From positions 11,374 to 32,659 of the forward strand of contig CAJUJN010000047.1 of assembly GCA_910586775.1 (NCBI GenBank): a DNA stretch of 21,286 nucleotides. The letters run 5' to 3'. This DNA is from an uncultured Acetatifactor sp. GTDB lineage: Bacteria > Bacillota > Clostridia > Lachnospirales > Lachnospiraceae. Position 1 is the stretch's first letter. The number at the start of each line of letters is the position of its first letter. Positions 1-7,230 of this stretch are shown one piece after another. A program made the position numbers and the translations under genes. The notes under the pieces were generated by a model. It did not search any database. It was not told the DNA's origin and saw nothing but the letters and a program-made list of their open reading frames with translations.

Positions 1-467
1 ATCCATCCCACGCATGCCGCCAGCAGGAGACCGGCCGCTGCGGCAGCCCATTTCCGCAGACTTCCGGCTCTTTCCTTTCGGCTTTTCCGGCTTTCTCTCC
101 GGCATTTCGCTTCCCAGCTGCTTTCTTCTCGACTTTCCCTCTCCTGGCTACATGCCTTTCGGCTATCCTCCCGGTTGCTTTCTCCTCGAATCTCCTCTTT
201 CCGGTTACTTGCCTTTCGGCTATCCTCCCGATTACCTTCTTCCCGATTCTCCGCTTTCTGGCTACTTGCCTTCCGGCTCTCATCCCGACTACTTTCTTCT
301 CGATTCCCCGTCTTCTGGCTGCTTGTTGTCCGACTATCCTCCCGGTTGCTTTCTTCTCTCCCCTCCGTATCCAGGCCTTTCCCCTCCCGGTTCCGCAGCC
401 TGTCGGTCTCTTCCAGGATAGCATCGTCCAACAAGTTCAAAGCGTCACTAATCTGTTCTTTCCTCAT
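1..467 (-). CDS. Probable anti-sigma factor / sigma-coupled membrane protein, partial
   Basis: The ATG overlaps the stop of the sigma-factor gene (ATGA, 467-464), so the two are translationally coupled. The frame is open for 155 codons to the left edge, and the 3' end lies outside the window. Residues 1-25 form a short acidic amphipathic helix (MRKEQISDALNLLDDAILEE). Residues about 26-138 are extremely Arg/Glu/Ser-rich and built of 19-residue repeats. Residues 139-155 begin a hydrophobic Ala/Leu-rich membrane segment (KWAAAAAGLLLAACVGW). A short cytoplasmic helix followed by one TM and an external domain is the usual plan of small proteins encoded directly after ECF sigma genes in Clostridia, so an anti-sigma role is inferred from position and topology, not from a recognised domain. 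The long charged linker is unusual, because in this type the helix normally sits close to the membrane segment. Confidence 0.7.
   Translation of the reverse strand, partial: MRKEQISDALNLLDDAILEETDRLRNREGKGLDTEGREESNREDSRTTSSQKTGNREESSRDESRKASSQKAENREEGNREDSRKASNRKEEIRGESNREDSRKACSQERESREESSWEAKCRRESRKSRKERAGSLRKWAAAAAGLLLAACVGW
112..353. repeat. 57-bp tandem repeat (about four copies) inside the anti-sigma-like gene
   Basis: Full units run 146-202, 203-259 and 260-316. A fourth starts at 317 and diverges after about 353, and a partial unit precedes at about 112-145. The plus strand shows the recurring phrase GGCTACTTGCC...GGCTATCCTCCCG. Because 57 is a multiple of three, each unit encodes 19 residues on the minus strand with a core like NREDSRKAS. 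Copy-number change would lengthen or shorten the linker without breaking the frame. Confidence 0.85.
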
Positions 468-1024
468 ACCACAAACCCCTCCTGTTCCAGATAAGCCTTC
501 AGTCCCTGTCTCGTGCGGTACAGCATGCTCTTCGCCTTGGATTCGCTCATGCCGAAATAGGCGGCCACTTCTTTCAGGGAATCCATATAGTAATACCTTC
601 CCACAAAAGTATTCCTGGCTTCCGGTGTCAGCGTGCGGAGATAAGCGCCGATGGCCTCTGAGAGCAGATGCAGATTCACGTCCTGTTCCGTGGTATCTTT
701 GCCCGAAACGCAGTCTTCCAGCTCGGACAGGGACAGGGCGTATTCCGATGCCTGCCGCTTCTTCCGGTTCCGTCCCCGGAGCATGTCGATGGACAGCTGT
801 CTGGTGATCCTGCCCAGGTAGGCGGAAAGGACTTCCGGTCTGTGGGGCGGCATGGAATTCCACGCTTTCAGATAGGTATCGTTGACGCTCTCCTTGCTGT
901 CCTCCAGGTCAGCCAGCACATGATAGGCAATCTTCGACAGATAGTGCCCGTATTTGCGCTCTGTCTCCTGAATCGCGTTTTCATCTCTCTGCCAGTACAT
1001 CCCTACAATCGCTTCGTCCTGCAT
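464..1024 (-). CDS. ECF-type RNA polymerase sigma factor
   Basis: A 186-residue protein with the two-domain plan of group 4 sigma factors. Region 2 is recognisable in YGHYLSKIAYHVLADLEDSK, followed by ESVNDTYLKAWNSMPP and LSAYLGRITRQLSIDMLR. This corresponds to the AxxIlxdxxdAEDvvQetflkaw and ayLyriarnlaiD motifs, although the E/D pattern is atypical. Region 4 follows with a helix-turn-helix (YMDSLKEVAAYFGMSESKAKSMLYRTRQGLKAYLE). The ATG at 1024 is chosen because AGGAAAGGGG lies about 8 bases upstream; an alternative in-frame ATG at 1066 has no well-spaced site. The gene overlaps the downstream anti-sigma-like gene by 4 bases, so it probably directs core RNA polymerase to a small regulon under control of that partner. 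The regulon cannot be read from the window. Confidence 0.9.
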   Translation of the reverse strand: MQDEAIVGMYWQRDENAIQETERKYGHYLSKIAYHVLADLEDSKESVNDTYLKAWNSMPPHRPEVLSAYLGRITRQLSIDMLRGRNRKKRQASEYALSLSELEDCVSGKDTTEQDVNLHLLSEAIGAYLRTLTPEARNTFVGRYYYMDSLKEVAAYFGMSESKAKSMLYRTRQGLKAYLEQEGFVV

Positions 1025-1085
1025 CCCTGTTTCCCCTTTCCTGTGGCTCCCTTTTGTCGCTCCCATTCCCTGGCATTCATTCCCT

Positions 1086-1151
1086 GGCTCTTCTGCGCCT
1101 GCCCGTTGTCTCTTCTGCGCTTACCCGTTGGCTCTTCTGCGCTCCGTTCAT
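1086..1151. repeat. 22-bp tandem repeat, three units, upstream of the sigma gene
   Basis: Units 1086-1107, 1108-1129 and 1130-1151 share the core CTCTTCTGCGC. The first two match almost base for base and the third diverges at its end. The array sits 60-130 bases upstream of the sigma-factor start, in the presumed untranslated leader. No dyad symmetry was seen within a unit. Confidence 0.75.
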
Positions 1152-1231
1152 CGCTTTCGTTATCAGATATGGAATAACCGGATTCTCCTCCGATTCTTTC
1201 TTATATCCTCCCGAAACCTCCAAGCCGCATA

Positions 1232-1348
1232 TCACGCTGCTTTACGGAACTTCTTGGGGCTGATTCCCCCGCTTTCCGGGTGCCTTTCGGCCTCAATACT
1301 TGATTCCGCTTCCAAAATTCCAAGAGCCTTTTTTCTCTTGCGCTTTGC
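1232..1348 (-). pseudogene. Possible C-terminal coding remnant, unidentified
   Basis: After a TAA at 1351-1349 the frame is open for 38 codons and ends in ...GGISPKKFRKAA then TGA at 1234-1232. Codon choice looks protein-like (GAA, GCG, AAG, CGT), but there is no ATG and no ribosome binding site. It may be the tail of a decayed gene or chance. I cannot name a family. Confidence 0.22.
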
Positions 1349-1368
1349 TTACCGCTTTCACTATATAT

Positions 1369-1394
1369 TCCGACAAAATCAGGAGTTGGTTGCA
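1369..1394 (-). promoter_or_regulatory. Possible ECF-sigma promoter (TGCAAC-N16-CGGA)
   Basis: On the minus strand TGCAAC (1394-1389) is followed after 16 bases by CGGA (1372-1369). Many ECF sigma factors use an AAC-containing -35 and a CG-containing -10 (for example TGAAAC-N16-CGTA in Bacillus) and commonly activate their own operon. It lies about 345 bases before the sigma start, so autoregulation is only inferred. No comparable sigma-A promoter was seen closer to the gene. Confidence 0.3.
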
Positions 1395-1423
1395 CGAAAA
1401 AAGAATTTTTATAGATTTTTTCC

Positions 1424-1704
1424 TTATTCTTTCAGATAGTCCAACAACGGTTCCAGATATGCCCGGTCTGTCCAGTCGCAGGCCTGCCCTACGGCACACA
1501 TGAGCGCTTTCATCCACGGCTCATAGGTGTCGGAGTCTCTTTTCGCCACGGCTTTCTGGAGCATCCTGCACAGGGCCCTGTCCCGGAATCGGCCTCCGTC
1601 CGGTACAGATCCTCCAGGGACGAAGTCCCCTCCCGCCAGTGCAGGATGAGATTCCCCAATCTGGCGGCTTTCACCGCATGGAGTTCATCGGAAAACATCC
1701 TCAT
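1424..1704 (-). pseudogene. Frame-displaced C-terminal remainder of the transglutaminase-like gene
   Basis: After the TGA at 1687-1685, coding character continues in a shifted frame (MRMFSDELHAVKAARLGN..., about 35 codons rich in G/C at third positions). Near 1595-1605 it returns to the original frame (GRFRDRALCRMLQKAV... to DYLKE and TAA at 1426-1424). The distance 2590-1424 is exactly 389 codons, so one extra base near the TTTT at about 1691-1694 and one missing base near 1600 would restore a single 388-residue protein. This looks like two compensating indels, either true decay or assembly errors. An alternative is that the 301-residue product is functional and this tail is lost. Confidence 0.6.
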
Positions 1705-2590
1705 AAATATTCTGCGTGTTATTTGTCAGGACGGACAGCTTCTCATTGTGCTCCCACATCTCCTTTATCCGCTCCCGGTTTTCATCCGGTTCCCTCAGCA
1801 GTTCCGCCAGCTCGTCCAGTTCTCGCAGCTCCGGCTCGCCCAGGAACTGGATTCCGTCCCGCAGGTACAGGGGCTGGTAGGAATAGAATATCTCATTGTT
1901 CATCAGGGCATGGAAATCCATGAACAGATATTCGCACACGCCCTGCAGCAGATCCGGCGTGAACACATCCAGCTTCTTGTCCAGGGTATGTCGTCTCAGC
2001 CCAAGCCACGCTTCCGAGGCGGTCACGAATTTGCGCCGGGGCAGGTCGAACTGGCTATAGCCAAACCGTACCTCATATTCGTAGTAGCCGTCCACATCCG
2101 CCAGAACCCATCTGCCCTCCCCAGAATCCCAGTATTCATTCACCCAATGCTCCAGATAGCTCTCCCCCGCATCGCCGAAATCCATGAAGCCGGCTCTGGA
2201 GCGGCAGGGGATTCCCTTGGCTTTCAGAATCGCGCTGAACAGAACGGAAGCCTGTCGGCACGACACTGTAATCCTCTTGGTTACATCTTTCCTCCCCACA
2301 GCCCCTCCATTCAGATACAGGATACCGGCAAGCATGGATACCGCCGTGATGTACAGCTCATCCTCGTTCTTGAAGCGGCGCTTCGGGTAAGAAGCGAATT
2401 TCCCGAAATAGGAGCCCTCCAGATAAGGGGAGGGCTCCGTGAAATACATGGACGGATGGGTGATCTGGTCGCAGACCCACCGGCCTATGGACGGTATCTC
2501 GTCCGGCAGGGACAGCAGGAAGTCCTTGTATGCCCCCGCATAGGTATAAATACTGGTCTCCAAATAGTGGCGCTGAATTTCTTCGTTCAT
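1685..2590 (-). CDS. Transglutaminase-like superfamily protein
   Basis: A 301-residue cytoplasmic protein with no signal peptide. The transglutaminase/protease-like core is seen around residues 105-170: Cys111 in TVSCRQASVLFSAILKAKGIPCRSRAGF (the GxCxxxAxLfxallRxxGIPaRxv pattern), His148 in YLEHWVNEYW and Asp165 in GRWVLADVDGYYE. These form a complete Cys-His-Asp triad. Stand-alone bacterial members are mostly uncharacterised cysteine-protease-fold enzymes, so the substrate is unknown. Start: ATG with AGAGGGAAAG just upstream. The frame ends at a TGA at 1685, although coding character goes on beyond it (see 1424-1704), so this is probably a C-terminally shortened form of a 388-residue protein. 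It lies 92 bases behind the acetyltransferase/deaminase gene on the same strand and may share its transcript. Confidence 0.75.
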   Translation of the reverse strand: MNEEIQRHYLETSIYTYAGAYKDFLLSLPDEIPSIGRWVCDQITHPSMYFTEPSPYLEGSYFGKFASYPKRRFKNEDELYITAVSMLAGILYLNGGAVGRKDVTKRITVSCRQASVLFSAILKAKGIPCRSRAGFMDFGDAGESYLEHWVNEYWDSGEGRWVLADVDGYYEYEVRFGYSQFDLPRRKFVTASEAWLGLRRHTLDKKLDVFTPDLLQGVCEYLFMDFHALMNNEIFYSYQPLYLRDGIQFLGEPELRELDELAELLREPDENRERIKEMWEHNEKLSVLTNNTQNIYEDVFR

Positions 2591-2682
2591 TGTCTTTCCC
2601 TCTTCCTACCAGATATTTTCTCCCTTTTCGGAAAAATGTTCCCTTTAACGACTCCGCCCCGCCAACCTTTTCAAATCCACCG

Positions 2683-3636
2683 CTAAATCCACCACTCCGG
2701 CGTCAGTTCCCCTAGCGTGACGGTCCGTTTCCGCTCATAGTCCAGCATGACCTCAATGTCCCTGTAGGAATCCGGCATCAGCTGGGCCATCAGTTCCCGG
2801 CAGGCCCCGCAGGGCGCTCCCGTCCGGCCGTCCGGCATGATTGCCAGCACTTTCCGGATTTCGTGCTCGCCGTTGGTCAGCATGTGGAACATGGCGTTGC
2901 GCTCGGCGCAGATTCCCAGGGTGGAGCAGGTGTCCACGCATACGCCTGTGTAAATGTTCCCGGAGGCTGTCAGAATGGCGGCCGCCACGCCGCCCGCGTC
3001 CACATAGTTTGAAATCTTCCTCCCATTCTGGACGGCCAGGGCTTTCTCGTAGAGCTCTTTCCAGATTTCTTCCGCGTCTCCTCTTCTGTCATATTCCGCT
3101 TTCAGTATGGAATACCAGCGTTCATCGCACCGGCCCTGGTTGTTGATGCCCCCTGCCCGCCATGTGCCCTCCAGGGCCATGCCGCATTTTTGCATGACTT
3201 TCCCGGAGTTCGGATTGCGGGGATCGTGGCAGGCGTTCACGCAGTTCATGCCCACTTCCTCAAAAAGGTAGGCCATCACGGCCTCCAGCGCCTCCGCGGT
3301 GATGCCCTGTCCCCAAAAGCGGCGGCCGATGCAGTAGCCTATGGTGGCGGATTCGGTTTCGTCACTGGACTTCACGATGCTGATGCTGCCGATTGGCTCC
3401 CGGATTTCTTTCAGTTCAATAGCCCACTGATAATAGGAAGACTCACCGTACCTGCCGACCCAATCCGCCAGGACATGCCTGGTGACGCTTACGTCCCCGT
3501 GGGCGGGCCAGGTCAGGAATTTCGTCACTTCCGGGTCGCTGGCCCAGTTGCGGAACATGGCCTCCGCGTCCTCTGCCCGAAAGGCCCGCAGTATCAAACG
3601 TTCTGTCTCGATTGTTTTGGTTCCTTTGTGTTCCAT
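2683..3636 (-). CDS. GNAT acetyltransferase - cytidine deaminase fusion protein
   Basis: A 317-residue two-domain protein. Residues 8-185 form a RimJ/RimL-type GNAT N-acetyltransferase: TERLILRAFRAEDAEAMF at the start, the acetyl-CoA loop RRFWGQGITAEA at about 105-116, and NxNSGKVMQKCGM near 142-153. Residues 190-317 form a cytidine/blasticidin-deaminase-type zinc domain, with C243-A-E245 in GICAERNAMF and P-C276-G-A-C279, supplying three Cys zinc ligands and the proton-shuttling Glu. All signature residues are intact. The ATG at 3636 is chosen because AAAGGAAG lies 8 bases upstream; an in-frame TTG 27 bases earlier lacks a site. Deaminases of this shape release ammonia from cytidine or related nucleosides, while the acetyl acceptor is unknown. 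Nucleoside salvage or detoxification of an amino-nucleoside compound are possible roles, inferred only. Confidence 0.85.
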   Translation of the reverse strand: MEHKGTKTIETERLILRAFRAEDAEAMFRNWASDPEVTKFLTWPAHGDVSVTRHVLADWVGRYGESSYYQWAIELKEIREPIGSISIVKSSDETESATIGYCIGRRFWGQGITAEALEAVMAYLFEEVGMNCVNACHDPRNPNSGKVMQKCGMALEGTWRAGGINNQGRCDERWYSILKAEYDRRGDAEEIWKELYEKALAVQNGRKISNYVDAGGVAAAILTASGNIYTGVCVDTCSTLGICAERNAMFHMLTNGEHEIRKVLAIMPDGRTGAPCGACRELMAQLMPDSYRDIEVMLDYERKRTVTLGELTPEWWI

Positions 3637-3729
3637 ATCATTGACTTCCTTTCTGTTTTTCAAATTTATATAGTTGTTTTAACGTATATGCGTTCCTGTG
3701 GCACCATAAGAAATCTCTTCCTTCCTGCG

Positions 3730-5397
3730 TCATTTCATGCCGGATATATAGCATTCGTACAGGTACATATTTTTGCAGACCGTATCCATAAATTCATCGT
3801 TATAGAAAGACTTCTTATGCGTCATGTGGCAGTCCGCCTTGCTGTCCACAATGTGAGCAATCAGGTCAAAAAAAACGGTGTGGCTCATGCGGCAGGTCCC
3901 GTCTTCCTCCCTGCGGTAGATCAGGACCTCATCCTCCAGGAAGCAGACCGCGTCTCCCCATGCCGCGTCTCCCCTGTCCTTTGGCGCGCCCAGGAGGAAA
4001 TTGAATCGCACCATGGCATTGGTGGCCTGCGTCAGGCGGCGCAGCGCCGTTTCATCATATGCGTACAGTTCGCTGAGGGCTTCCGACGCCTTCTTTGCGT
4101 CGATTGGCTTCCCCTGCTCTGCCTTGCGGAGCACCTCAAGCTTTCCTTCGCTTCGTTCCGGCAAGGGGAACAGTTCACGGAAATAGGCCTTTTCTATCTG
4201 CTGCTCCTTCCAGGCCGACTCCTTTTGGTAACGTTTCTCGTACTCTGTGAAGTACAGGTCGGTCGTAAGCCACGCAAGCAGCTCTTCCTCAAAAGGCGAA
4301 CTGCCGTCGAACTGGCTGCGCACCTCCCGCCACCCATAGTATTCCAGATACCTGGCCCAGGAGCTGACATAGCCGTCATGGCGCGGGTGCAGCACCCAGT
4401 CACGGAATGCGTTCTGGAAACTGCGGCTGCACAGATGCTTTTTCCAGCTCCCCGCCGAACCATATCGTGCCTTCAGGGCGCTGAAGCGCTGCATAAGCGG
4501 CACATATCCGCATTCATGGACAGAACGCCCATCTCCCGTATGATCCAGCGCGTCCACGAACGCCTGGAAAAATTCCTGCCGCTCCCGGCACAGATGGGTG
4601 TATTCCTGCATTTTCGCCGCCAGCTGCCGTGAAAATAGAGGCTGTGGCAGGTGGCAGAGGTTACGGAAGACGAATTCCGTATCGGACTTGGGGAGGGAGG
4701 ACATCAGCAGCCATTGCTCCGCCATGTCCGGAAAGCCCTCCCCGAAGGCGGCCTGCTGTTCCTGATTCCCCGTGCCCTGCCAGAGACAGCATGCTTCCCG
4801 GCAGAAAGAAAAGAAACGGCGCTCTTCTATCAAATCAGGCCAGCACTGGAGATCCTGCACATACTCCCGTTGACTGGGGTGTGCGGCAAGCAGCCCTTTC
4901 ATACGGTCATACTCGCTTTCCGCCCCAGGCGATGCCGCCAGCTTCGCCTGCCTGTCAGCAGCCGCCGCACCGTCCGCCGTACCACCGCCATCCGTGAAAA
5001 ATCCATATGCCATGCACAGGGCAAAATACAGATCCTGCCCTATCCCTTCCGGACGAACCTGGCTTTCTTCCTGCAGAAAGCCGCAGAGACCTGCCAGGAC
5101 TTCCGGGCTGTACTGCCTTTGCAGAAAAGCCGGGTGGCAGATAACGGCCAGCCATTTGCGCTCTTTCCACTCTTCCCATGAGATGTGCAGAAAGCGTTTT
5201 CGCTTCCATGGCAGATTCCTTTTTGGGGCATCTGTTCCGCTTTCTGTCCCTGTCTTTTCCGCATGGCATTTCCGGCAGATAAGCCGCAGAATCTCCCGCG
5301 CCTGGCGCTTTTCCGCATTTGGCAGGAAATGGTCTACCCACCTTTGTATGATTATATGTACATTTTGCAGAGATTGCAATACTTTTGGTAATATCAT
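3730..5397 (-). CDS. Hypothetical protein, 555 residues, unrecognised
   Basis: A large, apparently soluble protein. It has no signal peptide, no membrane segment and no catalytic motif I can identify. It is rich in Trp, Tyr, Phe, Glu and Arg and likely mostly helical. One cysteine pair occurs early (LICRKCHAEK), but no complete zinc site was seen. There is a low-complexity Ala/Gly patch near residues 135-155 (DGGGTADGAAAADRQAKLAA). Towards the C-terminus comes VCFLEDEVLIYRREEDG, whose DNA is echoed at 8137-8161. ATG at 5397 is chosen because GGGGAGG lies 7 bases upstream; the GTG 15 bases earlier overlaps that site. The next gene on this strand starts 93 bases downstream, so an operon with the acetyltransferase/deaminase and transglutaminase-like genes is possible. 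Function unknown. Confidence 0.8.
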   Translation of the reverse strand: MILPKVLQSLQNVHIIIQRWVDHFLPNAEKRQAREILRLICRKCHAEKTGTESGTDAPKRNLPWKRKRFLHISWEEWKERKWLAVICHPAFLQRQYSPEVLAGLCGFLQEESQVRPEGIGQDLYFALCMAYGFFTDGGGTADGAAAADRQAKLAASPGAESEYDRMKGLLAAHPSQREYVQDLQCWPDLIEERRFFSFCREACCLWQGTGNQEQQAAFGEGFPDMAEQWLLMSSLPKSDTEFVFRNLCHLPQPLFSRQLAAKMQEYTHLCRERQEFFQAFVDALDHTGDGRSVHECGYVPLMQRFSALKARYGSAGSWKKHLCSRSFQNAFRDWVLHPRHDGYVSSWARYLEYYGWREVRSQFDGSSPFEEELLAWLTTDLYFTEYEKRYQKESAWKEQQIEKAYFRELFPLPERSEGKLEVLRKAEQGKPIDAKKASEALSELYAYDETALRRLTQATNAMVRFNFLLGAPKDRGDAAWGDAVCFLEDEVLIYRREEDGTCRMSHTVFFDLIAHIVDSKADCHMTHKKSFYNDEFMDTVCKNMYLYECYISGMK

Positions 5398-5480
5398 CAA
5401 AAACCTCCCCACATGCCCTGCGCGGTACCGCTACTCATTTCCGGGGATGCTTTTTCGACTTATCGCGACAGCATCCACAC

Positions 5481-7135
5481 TCACGACCCTATCAGCACTT
5501 CCTTTCCCCGGAAAGCAAAACCGTACTTCCGAATCCGCTCCGCTGGAATCCCCTTTGCCTCCAGAGATGCCGCATACTGCATGCGGTCAATCTGCTTCAG
5601 CGCAGCCGCCACAGTATCCGCAAGGCTCTTCTCCTCCGAATCCTGTACCTTAAACTCGATAATAATCGCATTTCTATTGCGATTATTTATTATCGCGTCC
5701 CTATCACGATTATTTATTACCATATCTTTATTACGATTATTTGTTATCGCATCTCCATTTCCACTATTTACTATCGCACCTTCAGCCAGATTCCCGCCCT
5801 TATACTGCCTGGGCTCCAGCATCACATCGTACCTGCCAAACCCGCTCTCCCGGTTGGAAGTCAGCACATACCTGTCCGCCAGTTCCACCATCAGCCCTAA
5901 GACAAATCCATGGTAGAAGCGTTCCGGCTCCTCCCCGGAAGGCCTGTTCCCGGTGTCGAAATAGCTGAAGCTCTGCAGGGCCACCCTGTTCATATAGACA
6001 TTCATCGCCTTAATGTCATCCGCCAGCAGCGCCCTGATAAAATCATTATAGCTGCTGTCATCCTCCGCAAACCAGTCCCGAACCATGCTTTCGAACATGA
6101 AGCGGACTTCCCTGTTCGTCAGCGCCAGCGTGTAATAGCACCGTCCTGTCTCCTCGGAAAATTCCGTATCCTCCGCTTTCAGGTACCCGCTGGCCAGCAG
6201 AAGGCTCCAGATGGCATTCTTTTTCCGGTTCAGCTGATTGTATACAATCTGCTCGTCTATCTCCATCCGGATTGCTTCACCCTGCATCAGGCTTTCGAAA
6301 TCCTGCTTTACCTGCTGGTTGCCCTCCCGAATCAGCTTCCCCACAAGGCTTTGGTACTATCCGCGTATTGCTCGGATGTAGATGTCACTACCGTCAAATT
6401 GTTCAGGTCTGAAAAAATAGATTCTAATGCTTCGCAAGAAGCTATGCTGACCCTGGTAATCCCTGTCATGATGGCCCGGTCAAGGTATGGGTTCGTCTTG
6501 AACGTGGCATTGAACAGGTTCCGGATAAACTCCACTATTTCACTCCAGTAGCCATGTACATAAGCCTCCTGCATGGGCGTGTCGTACTCGTCCAGCAGGA
6601 TGATGACCTTTTTGCCATAATAGCGCGACAGATAGCCCGACAGGGCGTTCAGGGAGCCTGCCGCCAGATAGTTTTCCATATCTGCCGATATCTTGCGGAA
6701 ATCGTCCTTTTCTTTTTCATTCAGGCAGCCGCTCTCCAGCAGGAAATCGTATTTATTGTACAGTTCCGTGATGATCTGGCAGATCTGCCTTCTGGTGTCC
6801 GGGAACGTGCCCGCTTTCACCTTTGCAAAAGAAAGGCTGACGACAGGGCAGGTTCCCTGAAGGCGCCTGTACCTGTAATCCCCATCCGGGGATTTTTCCT
6901 GCCAGATGGCAAGGCCTTCGAACAGTTCCCCTTTCCCCGCAAAATCTATGGAGAAGAACTTCTCCACCATGCTCATGTTCAGCGTCTTGCCAAAGCGCCG
7001 GGGGCGGGCAATCAGGGTCACGCTGTCCTCGTTTTCCCACCATTCTTTGATGAAACTGGTCTTGTGTATATAAAAGATGCCTTTTGTGATGACTGTCTCG
7101 AAATCCTGATGTCAGATGCCGACTGTCCTTGCCAT
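5481..7135 (-). pseudogene. AAA-ATPase-like / PD-(D/E)XK nuclease family gene, broken
   Basis: This matches the family combining an N-terminal AAA-ATPase-like domain (PF09820 type) with a C-terminal PD-(D/E)XK nuclease domain (PF08011 type). ATG at 7135 follows GGGAGGAAATTT. Codon 8 is TGA (7114-7112) where the family has Gly (TVGIGxQDF). The frame then continues through a Walker A-like RPRRFGKT and a Walker B-like VIILLDEYDT up to SEQYADS. There, roughly 70 family residues are absent and the frame changes (about 6332-6350). Coding resumes as SLVGKLIREG... and ends at 5481 with the nuclease strand NAIIIEFKV. A repeat-encoded insertion precedes that strand. The nonsense codon plus the frame-changing deletion make the gene non-functional as a full-length protein. 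The family is multi-copy in gut anaerobes and its function is not established. The family length and missing segment are from memory. Confidence 0.88.
5659..5787. repeat. 27-bp tandem repeat in the nuclease domain
   Basis: Units 5680-5706, 5707-5733, 5734-5760 and 5761-5787 begin CGATTATTTATTA, CGATTATTTATTA, CGATTATTTGTTA and CCACTATTTACTA, and a partial unit precedes at about 5659-5679. Each unit encodes nine residues on the minus strand (like DAIINNRNR), giving an Asn/Arg-rich insertion immediately before the catalytic IIIEFKV strand. The end of the array merges with the coding of that strand, which suggests the repeat grew from it. Confidence 0.85.
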
Positions 7136-7230
7136 AAATTTCCTCCCAACATGATGATTTGTCTGTTACCAAGGAATTGTCTGCAATTTTCCGACAGTTC
7201 CTACCTCTAAACTTGTGTATAGATATCCTA

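Larger units (their letters stand above)
1025..1423. other. Gene-poor leader region upstream of the sigma factor
   Basis: About 400 bases between the transglutaminase-like gene and the sigma gene. It holds a 22-bp triplication (1086-1151), a short possibly degenerate coding stretch (1232-1348) and a possible ECF-type promoter (1369-1394). I see no complete gene. The minus strand just after 1424 has an AT-only self-complementary stretch, too weak to call a terminator. Confidence 0.5.

Noticed and set aside
112..353. CRISPR-like regular repeats
   Set aside because: Adjacent units have no unique spacers and encode an in-frame protein repeat.
14..807. Two long plus-strand open frames rich in Ser, Pro and Leu over the anti-sigma and sigma genes
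   Set aside because: They are antisense shadows created by the 57-bp repeat and by GC-rich codons. The minus strand has the recognisable proteins and ribosome binding sites.
1685..1704. Programmed +1 frameshift in the transglutaminase-like gene
   Set aside because: A second, opposite frame change near 1600 is needed as well, and no known slippery signal or stimulator is visible. Indels are simpler.
3190..4632. A 480-codon plus-strand open frame
   Set aside because: Composition is typical of an antisense shadow (no domain, rich in His/Phe/Arg), and it crosses two well-supported minus-strand genes.
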